64,000 nt of DNA from CAZOKZ01 sp964580585 (GTDB lineage: Bacteria; Sumerlaeota; Sumerlaeia; SLMS01; JAHLLQ01): the NCBI GenBank assembly GCA_964580585.1, contig CAZOKZ010000016.1:1-64000 (forward strand). The letters are read 5' to 3'. The notes under the pieces were generated by a model. That model saw only the letters and a program-made list of their open reading frames with translations, was not told the DNA's origin and ran no database searches. Shown piece after piece: positions 36,393 through 45,430 of this stretch (its first letter is position 1; every line of letters begins with the position of its first letter). Made by a program: the position numbers and the translations under genes.

Positions 36393-38081
36393 TTATTCCG
36401 ACCGGTGATCCCGAATTTTCTGGAACGCGTATTGAGTTTGACCACTGCCTGTTCGGATTTCCGCGAGCAGCTCCCACGTTCCCTCTGGATCAAAAAGCGC
36501 CTTGTACAACGCCAATTTCTGCGCGTGTTCGGCAGCCAGCGCGGGATGATCCGGTGGCGGATATTCACGCACACGGTTTACCACCAGACTCGACGTCAGC
36601 AGCACACTGCCTACCGGAATCGCGGCGTCCAGGTCCTCGTGACCCGGCTCAAGCCGCCATTGGTCGAGTACGATGACCTTGCGGGCGCGTGGAAGAATGG
36701 CGTCTTCCGGTGCGTTTTCCGGGGGAGGGTTGTCGTCCGACCAGACCTTGGGCGTGTAAGCACCGTCGCGGAAAATAAGTGCGTTGGGGGAAAGATTCTC
36801 CGCAAGGGTCTCACGCATCAGGTCGCGGCTGTCGCGTCCAAACGCCGGTACGTTGTTCTCCCCACGGCCCAATGGTGAAAGACGAGCCCAAATAATCGCA
36901 GCGAACAAGATCAAAACGATAACATTCAAGGATCGCCAAAGCGTCCACTCGCGCATTGCCATCGCCAATCCCCACCCAAGCGCGACAGACATCGCGGGGA
37001 TGGACGGATACCAGTAATTCGGGTCCATGCGCACCCAACCGCCGACAAAAACCCAGTTCAACGCCATGACCGCGAGCGGCAGCGTGAGGATTTTCACCCC
37101 GAGCGGCGAAATTTCGGCGGCACGTTCAGCGACCGCCTTGCTTTTCCTCCGCAAAATAACCCAAACCGCGCCGGTCACCGCCAAAATCCATCCTGGCTCG
37201 TGCGTTGCCAAAAATCCCAAAACTGCCAAATGGCCCGAATTATTCGGCCCCATGCGTGGCGTCGCCACGAATCCGCTTTCCCACAAAACCCCACCCATGG
37301 CCTCGCCCGGCACCAACCACCACGTCGGCGTCAGGAGCAAAAACGTTCCCACGCACGCGCACCCAGCCAGCGCCAGGTGGCGAAATCGCTCGGCAAATGG
37401 GCGCTCGCCCGGACAGGCAATCCACGTTGCCGCGATGATGGCACCGACAGAAAAGACACCATTATACTTAAAGGCCCCCGCCACGCCCGCACACACACCC
37501 GCCGCGACAAGAAGCTTCAATCGACCCGATTCCGCATAGCGAAACGCCAGCGCCAACGTCGCCGTCACGCCAAGCGCCATGGCTTCTTCCGGCAAACCAT
37601 AGGCGGCGTATTGAATCGCCACCGGCGAAAGTAAGTACCCCAAACAAAGGACAAACCGACGGAGCGGTGAGGCATCGCGCCCGAACTGCGACCAAAGCAT
37701 CCATAAAACCGCCAAGGAGAAGACCAGGCTGAGCAAGCGATTGCCCAGGACAAGGTCTTGTGAAACCAGTTCTGCCTGAAGTTGCGCCCATTCGGCGGGC
37801 GACGTGCCCGCTTGCCACCCCCCAATGACCGAAATCGCGCCTGTCGCCGGAACCGCCAGGTAGGCAAACAACGGCGACCAATCGAACCAGGGCGGGATGA
37901 TGGTACGCTCGGAAACAAAATGAGACACGGCACGCAGGATATGAACTTCGTCCTGAAATATCGCCGAATCCAGGCCAGGCAGGCGCAAACACGCCCATAA
38001 AAAAACGATTATCGCAAATTTCCAGCGATCGTGAATCGAAGAATTCGAGTCATAAAAGGTCGGTTGAAAAATGTTCGCCAT
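36393..38081 (-). CDS. GT-C-type membrane glycosyltransferase
   Basis: The 562-residue product has about ten hydrophobic helices. The first loop carries an acidic residue pair in LDSAIFQDEVHILRAVSHF, the usual place of the catalytic aspartate in dolichyl- or undecaprenyl-phosphate-sugar transferases (GT39/GT83 type). A large soluble C-terminal region follows. A lipid-linked sugar donor and an extracytoplasmic acceptor are inferred. No other pathway gene is adjacent; the previous gene on this strand is the SSP411-like protein. The start lacks a clear ribosome site. Confidence 0.7.
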   Translation of the reverse strand: MANIFQPTFYDSNSSIHDRWKFAIIVFLWACLRLPGLDSAIFQDEVHILRAVSHFVSERTIIPPWFDWSPLFAYLAVPATGAISVIGGWQAGTSPAEWAQLQAELVSQDLVLGNRLLSLVFSLAVLWMLWSQFGRDASPLRRFVLCLGYLLSPVAIQYAAYGLPEEAMALGVTATLALAFRYAESGRLKLLVAAGVCAGVAGAFKYNGVFSVGAIIAATWIACPGERPFAERFRHLALAGCACVGTFLLLTPTWWLVPGEAMGGVLWESGFVATPRMGPNNSGHLAVLGFLATHEPGWILAVTGAVWVILRRKSKAVAERAAEISPLGVKILTLPLAVMALNWVFVGGWVRMDPNYWYPSIPAMSVALGWGLAMAMREWTLWRSLNVIVLILFAAIIWARLSPLGRGENNVPAFGRDSRDLMRETLAENLSPNALIFRDGAYTPKVWSDDNPPPENAPEDAILPRARKVIVLDQWRLEPGHEDLDAAIPVGSVLLTSSLVVNRVREYPPPDHPALAAEHAQKLALYKALFDPEGTWELLAEIRTGSGQTQYAFQKIRDHRSE

Positions 38082-38597
38082 GGATGCCCGGGCAGAAAAA
38101 ATATTTCATTGGAACGAAAAGTCTTATGGATTCCGGCTGGAGCAGACGCAATGGATTCGAGAACGACAGCCGCATTTTTCAGGGAGTTTACAGGGTCTCG
38201 GCCCCCAGGACCGAACAATAAGCGTAAGATTTTAAGCTAAAGTTTTCAAATTCGCGCTTGCTTCATTTTATTTCTTCGGAAATGATCATCCGAATCGTGC
38301 ACGCATTTGATGGTTAGTAACAGTTGTAAAAAGAGCGAATTTTCCTTGCGGCGGTCCATTCAAACCATCAAAAAAGAGTGTAGATTTACCGATACCAAGC
38401 GAAGACAAGACTTCGTCCGGCGAGACTTTGATAGCGCAAAACTCATGCGGGTGGTATTTTCCTGGTTTTGGAAAACGTCATTCATGAGATCGGCCGCAAG
38501 GCAAAGGGATCCCAGACAGGCCAAGAGGTTCACCCCCGGGAATCAAATTCTCGACGAAACTCAACGGACGAAGATATTCCAAGGAAAGAGTTGAGCC
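38082..38597 (+). promoter_or_regulatory. Leader region of the pil operon
   Basis: This 516-base gap lies between divergent genes and should hold the promoter of the pilMNO-pilQ operon. It has AT-rich tracts (for example around 38290-38340) but no convincing sigma-70 or sigma-54 (GG-N10-GC) match. The open frame at 38307-38594 lacks a ribosome site and looks non-coding. Confidence 0.35.
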
Positions 38598-39737
38598 ATG
38601 TTCGGTTCCAAAGCCGTCGTCGGACTGGATATCGGGTCTGACAAAGTCAAGGCTATTCAGCTCAGAAAGCGGGGCTCCAGTCTTGAGCTCGAGCGATTCG
38701 GCGTTGCCGATATTTACCCGCAAGGAAGCAAAGGCAGCAACACGACGAGTATTACAGACCTGAAGATTCAGGCCGTGCGCAACGCACTGAATGATGGCAA
38801 GATCACCGCCAAATACTGCGTTTCGGCAGTCAGCGGCGAATCGATCATTGTCCGCTACATTCAACTGCCTCAGATGCCAGAAGCGGAATTGAAAAACGCT
38901 CTGCGGTGGGAAGCCGAGGAATATATTCCGTTCCATATCGACGAAGTGAACCTGGATTCCTTTATCCTGGGCGACGCCCGCGAGGGCAAAGTGGACGTCT
39001 TGCTTGTCGCCGCGAAAAAGGAAATGATCAGCGACCACCTCAGTATGGTGCGCGCGGTCGGTTTGACGCCGTTGATCGTGGATGTGGATTCCTTCGCCTT
39101 CCTGAACTGTTTTGAAGTTACGCACAAGCCCTCACCCCAGGATTGCATCGCCTTGGTGAATATCGGGGCGGAAATCACGAATATTAACGTGTACGTAGGC
39201 GGCACATCGCGCTTCTCGCGCGATATCAGCGTTGCAGGCGACACGATCACGCAAGCAATCGCTCAGAAATCGGGCGTCCCTTACGGCAAAGCCGAAGAGC
39301 TGAAAATGGCCCTCGGCGCTCCGATGCCGGAGGAAAAAGAAAGCGATGAAGAGGCTGAGTCCTCACTCATCAGCTCGATTCGCGGCACGGTCGAACGCAT
39401 GACCGGCTCGGATTTCGGCGAAGACAGCGTTGACGCGGCCGCGCACAAAGCCATGCGCAATGTGTTGACGAACCTTGTCGGCGAAATTCGTCGCTCGATT
39501 CAATTCTTTGAAAATCAATCAGGTGGTGCGACCATCCAGCGCGTTTATCTGGGAGGCGGGTCCTCTCGCATGAACAACCTGACCAAGTATCTGGGCGCCG
39601 AACTGGAACTGGACGTTCAGCTGTTCGACCCATTGCGGGATGTCGCCGTCGGAGCCGGGATTAATCAAAGCCTGCTCCAAACCGTCAAGGAACACCTTGG
39701 CGTCGGCATCGGCCTCGCCATGAGAAAGGTGGTCTGA
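38598..39737 (+). CDS. pilM: Type IV pilus assembly protein PilM
   Basis: PilM is an actin-like cytoplasmic protein that binds the N-terminal tail of PilN and links the pilus motor to the inner-membrane alignment complex. The 379-residue product begins VVGLDIGSDKVKAIQLRKRG (phosphate-1 loop). It has the SHS2 insertion region with ALRWEAEEYIPFHIDEV, CIALVNIGAEITNINVY (phosphate-2), and VYLGGGSSRMNNLTKYL (adenosine loop). A ~30-residue acidic insert (PEEKESDEEAESS) near residue 240 is larger than usual. It starts the operon; pilN follows after 5 bases. Confidence 0.93.
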   Translation: MFGSKAVVGLDIGSDKVKAIQLRKRGSSLELERFGVADIYPQGSKGSNTTSITDLKIQAVRNALNDGKITAKYCVSAVSGESIIVRYIQLPQMPEAELKNALRWEAEEYIPFHIDEVNLDSFILGDAREGKVDVLLVAAKKEMISDHLSMVRAVGLTPLIVDVDSFAFLNCFEVTHKPSPQDCIALVNIGAEITNINVYVGGTSRFSRDISVAGDTITQAIAQKSGVPYGKAEELKMALGAPMPEEKESDEEAESSLISSIRGTVERMTGSDFGEDSVDAAAHKAMRNVLTNLVGEIRRSIQFFENQSGGATIQRVYLGGGSSRMNNLTKYLGAELELDVQLFDPLRDVAVGAGINQSLLQTVKEHLGVGIGLAMRKVV

Positions 39738-39742
39738 ACACG

Positions 39743-40498
39743 ATGATTCGTATAAACCTTCTTCCTCAGGAAGCATCCGGAAAAGCCATCAAATCCGCTG
39801 GCCCATCGGGCAGTGGTGGAATCCTGGTCGGTGGTATTCTGGTCATTACCTATGCCGTCATTCTGGTCGCCGCCTATTGGGTCTATAGCGGCCAGCAAGC
39901 GGAAATGAAAAAAGAAGCGGCTCTCAAGGCAGAAGCCGCCAAGATTGCCAAAGAAATCGAAGCAAAACGCAAAGAATACAAGGAAATCAACGAAGCGCTC
40001 GACGTTCTGCGCAATCAGAACTCCGTGCTTGAAATTCTGGACCCGGAAAAACGTCTCTTCTGGGCAGAAAAACTCAACATCCTGCCAATGTTGGTTCCCG
40101 ACGGTGTTTACCTGACAGAAATCAAAGTCACCGAAGACATCCGCGAAGTGGAAACGCCGGAATCCCGTCGTCGCCACGCCGAATGGGCAAAAACACGCAA
40201 AGGCAACCAGCCGCCCAAGGAAACCAAGCCGGTTATCAAGCAAAAGCTGGAACTGAGCGGCGTTTCCTATGTGCAGGACGGCACCAGCGACCAACGTCTG
40301 CAGTTGGTTATCGATTTCCACAACTCGTTGAACTACGACTTGGTGCGCGTCCCCTACTCGGGCGAAAAAACCGGGTTCCTTGAATACATGCAACCCGGTA
40401 TCAACTTCGACCCGGTCGAAGGCGAAAAAGTCACCGGTCGCGATGTGATGAAATTCAAGTTCTATCTGGTATCGAAACCGATGTCGTCGGAAGAATAA
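39743..40498 (+). CDS. pilN: Type IV pilus assembly protein PilN
   Basis: PilN is a bitopic inner-membrane protein that pairs with PilO. The product starts MIRINLLPQEA, matching the conserved INLLP peptide that docks in PilM. A membrane helix (~29-50), a coiled coil (AALKAEAAKIAKEIEAKRKEYKEIN) and a periplasmic ferredoxin-like domain follow. At 251 residues it is longer than most PilN proteins (~180-200), owing to a Lys/Pro-rich stretch near 150-170. It lies between pilM and pilO in the usual order. Confidence 0.9.
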   Translation: MIRINLLPQEASGKAIKSAGPSGSGGILVGGILVITYAVILVAAYWVYSGQQAEMKKEAALKAEAAKIAKEIEAKRKEYKEINEALDVLRNQNSVLEILDPEKRLFWAEKLNILPMLVPDGVYLTEIKVTEDIREVETPESRRRHAEWAKTRKGNQPPKETKPVIKQKLELSGVSYVQDGTSDQRLQLVIDFHNSLNYDLVRVPYSGEKTGFLEYMQPGINFDPVEGEKVTGRDVMKFKFYLVSKPMSSEE

Positions 40499-40578
40499 CG
40501 AATACGATGAACGCGGCCGTCGTCGAAACCTGACAAGGCGATGGCCCGAGGTTGCCACGCAATCCGGAGGACTTATTC

Positions 40579-41133
40579 ATGTTTACTGAAAAACAAAAGC
40601 AGGCACTGACAGTCGGGTTAATTTTCGCTGTCCTGCTTGGCGTTGTCGTCGGCTACTATTATTTCATGGTAGCCAGCAAAGCCGTGGCCAGCTCGAAGAA
40701 AAAACAGGCCACCCTGACTGCCGAAATCGACAAAAACCAGAAAGAGTTGGATAATATCAACGATTTCCTGGCCGATACGGCAGAACAAGAACGCCTGCGC
40801 GTGAAAGTGGAAAGCGCCAAACGCCGCCTTCCCAACGACCCCGAGGCCATCGAGTTCCTCTCGATCCTGCAAGACAGCCTCAAAAAAACCGGCGTCAGCT
40901 TCACCCGCGTGGCCCCACTGTCTCCGATCAACCGCTACATGTACCGCGAACTCCCCTACGAAATCAAAGGCGCTGCCCGTTACCACGAATTTGGCCAGTT
41001 CCTTAACCTGATCGAATGCCACCCCGACCGCTTCATGCGCGTCACACGCTTCACCATTCAAAAGAACGACAAACGTCCCAGCATCCACCCCATCGAGGTT
41101 GGAATTTCCACCTTCATGTTCAAAGGAAACTGA
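40579..41133 (+). CDS. pilO: Type IV pilus assembly protein PilO
   Basis: PilO forms heterodimers with PilN and recruits PilP. GGAGG lies upstream of the ATG at 40579; earlier codons in frame lack a site. The 184-residue product has an N-terminal membrane helix (ALTVGLIFAVLLGVVVGYYYFMV), a coiled coil (KKKQATLTAEIDKNQKELDNIN) and a periplasmic domain with SILQDSLKKTGVSFTRV and the GAARYHEFGQFLNLIECHPDRFMRVTRFTI pattern of the PilO family. Confidence 0.92.
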   Translation: MFTEKQKQALTVGLIFAVLLGVVVGYYYFMVASKAVASSKKKQATLTAEIDKNQKELDNINDFLADTAEQERLRVKVESAKRRLPNDPEAIEFLSILQDSLKKTGVSFTRVAPLSPINRYMYRELPYEIKGAARYHEFGQFLNLIECHPDRFMRVTRFTIQKNDKRPSIHPIEVGISTFMFKGN

Positions 41134-41178
41134 TTTCACAAACCCTCGCGTAACATGAAAGGGTAGTGGGTAAGCGCA

Positions 41179-41946
41179 ATGAAAAGAAATTGGACGCTGC
41201 CATTAGCATTGGGCCTTCTGACCGGAATGAGCACCATGCTGTCGTTCGCCGCCGAAAGCGGTGAGAAAAACGCCTCCTCCGAGGCAATCGTTTCCCCCGT
41301 GACGGAATTGGAAATGTTGGTGGGCCTGCCTTCACAGGCAAAATTGCTGCGCGAATCGGACGAAAACCCTGCTGCCGCGCGCAATCTGTTCGAGCAACCC
41401 GAAGTTCGCGACTATTTGCTGGGTGAATCGCCGCGCTTCGTTTACATCCCCGAAGCACCCGACCCGATGATTATCCCCTGGGTACGCGCGGAAATCGTGG
41501 CAGACGAACTGCTGGCCGACGCGCAAGCGACATTCGCACGCGCGAAGGAAAGTAAGAATTGGGATTTACTTGTCCTGGCAATGGATCAAGCAAAAAAAAT
41601 CACTAAGAATTATCCGGATTCCAAGCAAGCTGAAGACGCTAATGAAATTATTCGGCAAGGTGATAGTCTAGTCAGTATTCCCGAAGATTTCGATGGTAAG
41701 ATTCCGTGTTCCATCTCTCCAACTCCCAGCTCTAGACTTCCAGGTTGGATTACTTCTAATACGACAGGCATGATCTTCGACCTTGGTAATGCCGAAGAAT
41801 CCGTGGTACTGGTTGACGATAGTCTGATTCATCCAGGGGAAAGCATCAAATATTTCCCAACAGTCACATTGAAAGAAGTCAAACCGCAAACCGCGGTGTT
41901 TGAATACCTGGAACGCGAATTTTCCGTCCATGTCTCCGGACAGTGA
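41179..41946 (+). CDS. Exported PilP-position protein, paralogue 1 (mosaic composition)
   Basis: The 255-residue product has a signal peptide (MKRNWTLPLALGLLTGMSTMLSFAA). It shares PESRF/HPKFIYIPE-type and PDPMIIPWVR segments and a C-terminal beta domain (MIFDLGNAEESVVLVDDSLIHPGESIKYFPTVTLKEV) with the next gene. Sitting between pilO and pilQ, it occupies the place of pilP, and the C-terminal strand pattern resembles the PilP/GspC homology region that touches the secretin; this identification is tentative. The stretch 41581-41760 is clearly AT-richer than its flanks (about 41% against 58% G+C by hand count). Confidence 0.7.
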   Translation: MKRNWTLPLALGLLTGMSTMLSFAAESGEKNASSEAIVSPVTELEMLVGLPSQAKLLRESDENPAAARNLFEQPEVRDYLLGESPRFVYIPEAPDPMIIPWVRAEIVADELLADAQATFARAKESKNWDLLVLAMDQAKKITKNYPDSKQAEDANEIIRQGDSLVSIPEDFDGKIPCSISPTPSSRLPGWITSNTTGMIFDLGNAEESVVLVDDSLIHPGESIKYFPTVTLKEVKPQTAVFEYLEREFSVHVSGQ

Positions 41947-42025
41947 CGGGTTGAACGAAGCAGAAAAGAACGAGAAGTTGAAACCGTACGGCCTTGACGA
42001 GACATAAACCGAAGGAATGGCTCTC

Positions 42026-42868
42026 ATGAGAAAACACCTATCGCTTCTCCTGACAATGGGTCTTCTGTGCGGACCAGCGCTTTCCGCCGTTTACGCGCAG
42101 GGGGAAGACGATCCGGAATCGCCCAATTACGTGGAACCCGAGACGATGGTAGAAGAATCCTCGGAACCCGCGGATCAGGAATCCGATGAATTTGAAGGCC
42201 GGAATATCGAAGCAACGGTATCCGACCTGGAAGCGCTGATTTCGCTGCCGCCGCAGGCACGTCTTGGACGCGAATCGGACGAGGACTTGGCGAACCCGCG
42301 CAACTTGTTTGAATCCAAGGAGGCGCAAGAATTCCTCCTGGGCGAACATCCGAAATTCATCTATATTCCCGAGGGCACCGACCCCATGATTATTCCATGG
42401 GTTCGCGAGCAAATCGTGGTGGCGGAATTGTTGTCGGACGCGGAAGAGGCCTTCAAACGGGCCAAAGACGCCAACAATAAGACAACCGCCCAAGAAGACG
42501 CTCTCCCCAAAGTGGCTCGAATTCTGGAAAGTTATCCCAGCGCTCCGAACGCGACCCAGGCCAAACAGCTCAAGGTCCAGATCGAAACGTTCATCAATAC
42601 GATGGAAAATCCGGTAACTGATGGTGAAAAAAAACCCACCCCGACGACGTTTGTCAAACTTCCACCTTGGATTACGACCAATACGCATGGCGTTGTGTTG
42701 GATTTGGAAAACCCCGCCGATTCGGTGGTTTTAGTGGGCGATTATGTGTTACGACCCGGTGAAAGCGTGGATCGCTTCCCGACCGTTGTGGTCAAGGAAG
42801 TCCGCTCTCAACAAGTCGTGTTTGAATACCAGGACCATGAGTTTCTGGTCATTGTGAATACACAGTAA
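42026..42868 (+). CDS. Exported PilP-position protein, paralogue 2
   Basis: The ATG at 42026 (MRKHLSLLL) has GAAGGA at correct spacing; the ATG at 42017 touches that site and is unlikely. The 280-residue product has a signal peptide, an acidic disordered stretch (~28-60), then the same conserved core as the preceding gene: SLPPQARLGRESDED, HPKFIYIPEGTDPMIIPWVREQIVVAELL, a helical segment, and the C-terminal VVLDLENPADSVVLVGDYVLRPGESVDRFPTVVVKEV. It probably bridges the inner-membrane PilNO complex and the PilQ secretin, as PilP does. The duplicated arrangement is unusual. Confidence 0.7.
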   Translation: MRKHLSLLLTMGLLCGPALSAVYAQGEDDPESPNYVEPETMVEESSEPADQESDEFEGRNIEATVSDLEALISLPPQARLGRESDEDLANPRNLFESKEAQEFLLGEHPKFIYIPEGTDPMIIPWVREQIVVAELLSDAEEAFKRAKDANNKTTAQEDALPKVARILESYPSAPNATQAKQLKVQIETFINTMENPVTDGEKKPTPTTFVKLPPWITTNTHGVVLDLENPADSVVLVGDYVLRPGESVDRFPTVVVKEVRSQQVVFEYQDHEFLVIVNTQ

Positions 42869-42937
42869 TCTAGACGAATAAAGGCAACTACGATGAGAAG
42901 ACGACCTTGCTCGGTTAAGACCTCCAAAGGAGCGATT

Positions 42938-45013
42938 ATGCAATTCCGAACTGTTTCCTCGATTTCCGGTGTGGCCGGATGCCTTGGGCTGATGTTGATG
43001 ACATCCGTCGGCTGGGCTGCCTCTACGATAGACGCCTGGGATTTGCAGAAAACTCCGGGCAAGGAAAGGATCCGGATCCATTGGAGCGAGCCGTCGGCAA
43101 TCCAGGTAAACGAATTCCCCTCTGCCCAGCAGATCATTGTCAAAATCCCTGAAGCCGCGCTGGCTGGGTCCGGGTTGAACACTCTGGACACGTCGAAAAG
43201 CGCCGTGCTGAACGGGGCGAAAATTCAACCGATCACGCTGAGCGATGGACGCGAAGGCATCCAGGCAACCTTTAACCTGCGCGAGTGGACCAAGCCGACA
43301 GCAATTGCGGGTCCCCGTTGGCTGACGATCACCTACGATGCTCCGAATGCTCCGGCAGCGGAAGCAATCACGCTCAGCAACGACGACATCGAGGCGTTGG
43401 ATGCGAAGTCCTTCGGTTCGGCTCATGCGCCGCAGGATGGCGCGGGACAGGCACCGGGCGCAGAAGAGCCCTTTGCCGCCTTCTATGTCCCACCCGACCT
43501 GACCCAGGAAGAAAAAGAAGCTCAGGTTTCCAATACGGACGTGGGCATGATGAACACGATGAATTTGTTCCAGCGCACCGTGAACCTGGATTATAAGGAC
43601 GCGGACCTGCAGAACGTCATTCGTTCCATCGCCACCAAGCTGAAACTGAACATTATCCTGATGCCGGGCGATGTCAGTGGTCGTGTCACGGTTAGTTTGA
43701 ACAACGTCCGCTTGGGTGATGCGTTCGATTCATTGCTGAAAGCCAACAATTTGGCCTATAAAGTTGAAGAAGGCGGGATCGTTCGCATCGTTCCGCGTGA
43801 CGAAGTCAAATCGCGTGACGTGGAAACGACCACGCAGTCGATTTCAATCAACTGGGTTGATGCCAAGGAAATCGTCGGTGTGCTCAAACCTTTCCTGAGC
43901 GATGCGGGACAGATTCAGTCGCATGAACAAAGCAATTTGGTGATCGTTGAAGACGTTCCGGAAAAAGTCGTCGAAGTTCAAGAGTTGATTCGTCGTCTCG
44001 ATGCGCCGGAAAAACAAGTTCGCATGGAAGTCCGCATGGTCGATATGACCACGACAGCACGCCGTGCGCTGGGTTTCCAAAACAACTTCACTTCGCGTGC
44101 CCAAAAAGACCTTTATCCGTTCCCAGGAACGACAGGAACCATCCCAACGTTGATCACGGACACGGAAAAAACGATCACGTTGCCTGACGGTTCCACCATT
44201 ACCGAAACGGGCAAGAAGATCGAGCCGGATTTCGATTCGCTTCTGCTCTACCCGACCACGGTTGGCCAGGCAGGCGGCGCAGTGGCTGCTGCGGGCGGTT
44301 TGGACATGGCCCATCGCTTCTCGGCCTCGATCCTCGGAACATCGTTCGACATCGATGCCCGGCTGACAGCTCTCGAAAACCACGATGAAGCCATCACGTT
44401 GGCGAATCCCTCGGTGGTTTCGTTGAATAACATCGCAGCGAGCATTGAAATCAAACGCCAGATCCCGTATCTGGACGCAACGACGTCAACGGGCGGTTCA
44501 TTCGCGACAGTTAAGTTCGCCGATGTGGGTACCAAGGTGGAATTGACCCCGCGCATCACGAACAATGGCTACATTATCATGGATATCAGCCCGGAACAAA
44601 AAATCCAGGTTGGTACGCAGAACCTTTCAACGACGGAAGTTCCGATTATCGACGAACGCTTCACCGAAACATCGGTCATCGCCAAAGACGAACAAACGAT
44701 CGTTTTGGGCGGCTTGCGTCAGTTTGAATCAACCAATTCAGAGTTGGGTGTTCCGTGGTTTATGCGCATTCCCGTTCTCAGCTGGCTTGCGAAAACCAAT
44801 ACGAATCAACACCGCAAACTGGAACTGTACCTGTTTGTGACGCCGCACATTGTCAAAGACCCCGAACCGTCGGTTTATGAAACGGCAATCTATGACAAGA
44901 TCGATTACAACTGGGATTTGCCGGATTATTACTTCGACGAAGTGACACTCCGCAAGAGCCCGAACGAGCGCGTGCATCCCAAATTCAAGCCCATGCCGAC
45001 GGATGTGAAGTAA
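42938..45013 (+). CDS. pilQ: Type IV pilus secretin PilQ
   Basis: PilQ forms the outer-membrane pore for the pilus. The ATG at 42938 follows AAAGGAG and starts a signal peptide (MQFRTVSSISG to GWAA). The 691-residue protein has an N-terminal AMIN-like region (~25-130), a secretin/TonB short N-terminal domain (VNLDYKDADLQNVIRSIATKLKLNIILMPGDVSGRVT) and a secretin_N domain (QSHEQSNLVIVEDVPEKVVEVQELIRRLDAPEKQV). The secretin core ends with VGTKVELTPRITNNGYIIMDISPEQ and VLGGLRQ...VPWFMRIPVL. A strong terminator follows, ending the operon. Confidence 0.95.
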   Translation: MQFRTVSSISGVAGCLGLMLMTSVGWAASTIDAWDLQKTPGKERIRIHWSEPSAIQVNEFPSAQQIIVKIPEAALAGSGLNTLDTSKSAVLNGAKIQPITLSDGREGIQATFNLREWTKPTAIAGPRWLTITYDAPNAPAAEAITLSNDDIEALDAKSFGSAHAPQDGAGQAPGAEEPFAAFYVPPDLTQEEKEAQVSNTDVGMMNTMNLFQRTVNLDYKDADLQNVIRSIATKLKLNIILMPGDVSGRVTVSLNNVRLGDAFDSLLKANNLAYKVEEGGIVRIVPRDEVKSRDVETTTQSISINWVDAKEIVGVLKPFLSDAGQIQSHEQSNLVIVEDVPEKVVEVQELIRRLDAPEKQVRMEVRMVDMTTTARRALGFQNNFTSRAQKDLYPFPGTTGTIPTLITDTEKTITLPDGSTITETGKKIEPDFDSLLLYPTTVGQAGGAVAAAGGLDMAHRFSASILGTSFDIDARLTALENHDEAITLANPSVVSLNNIAASIEIKRQIPYLDATTSTGGSFATVKFADVGTKVELTPRITNNGYIIMDISPEQKIQVGTQNLSTTEVPIIDERFTETSVIAKDEQTIVLGGLRQFESTNSELGVPWFMRIPVLSWLAKTNTNQHRKLELYLFVTPHIVKDPEPSVYETAIYDKIDYNWDLPDYYFDEVTLRKSPNERVHPKFKPMPTDVK

Positions 45014-45036
45014 ATTCAAGCGCTGAAAACTTACTC

Positions 45037-45075
45037 GCTGCCTCCCCCACCAAAGGGAGGCAGCACTTATTTTTA
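45037..45075 (+). terminator. Strong terminator ending the pil operon
   Basis: The ten-base perfect stem GCTGCCTCCC (45037-45046) / GGGAGGCAGC (45055-45064) has an eight-base loop and is followed by ACTTATTTTTA. Confidence 0.92.
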
Positions 45076-45135
45076 GCCCACAATAGGTCAGTGAAATACC
45101 ACGTTTCACCTCATTGCCATGGGGACGAAAAAACT

Positions 45136-45168
45136 TTTTGTCTATTCAAGACAAAAGGGGGGTAAAAT
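45136..45168 (+). promoter_or_regulatory. Inverted repeat and candidate promoter upstream of glgP
   Basis: A perfect inverted repeat, TTTTGTCT (45136-45143) and AGACAAAA (45149-45156) with a five-base spacer, overlaps a possible -35 (TTGTCT). A good -10 (TAAAAT, 45163-45168) lies 19 bases on. The repeat could be a repressor operator covering the promoter. The spacing is longer than ideal, so the promoter call is tentative. About 260 bases of leader separate it from the start at 45431, without other clear elements. Confidence 0.45.
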
Positions 45169-45430
45169 ATTGGAGCGGACCGAATGACAATAAAGCGCTT
45201 TCATATTGGCCGGAATTGATAGCAACTGATATTTAGAGGAAATAGAGGCGGATTTCAGCTTGCGGAGGGCCCTGCTCTCCCGTTCTTTTTTTCGTCCTGA
45301 TACGCCGAGACCGGGTGTGGCATTTTCGGTCACTTGGCCTATCCAAAAAAAAACGCTGTCCCTCGGTTACCGGACCTGCCGTCTTTACGGTCCGGCCTCG
45401 ACGGGGGGATTAGATGGAGAAACTTACACG

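Noticed and set aside
38307..38594. A 95-codon frame directly before pilM
   Set aside because: No ribosome site, basic low-complexity product, and it occupies the region expected to hold the operon promoter.
38082..38597. A sigma-54 promoter for the pil operon
   Set aside because: No GG-N10-GC spacing with flanking consensus could be found.
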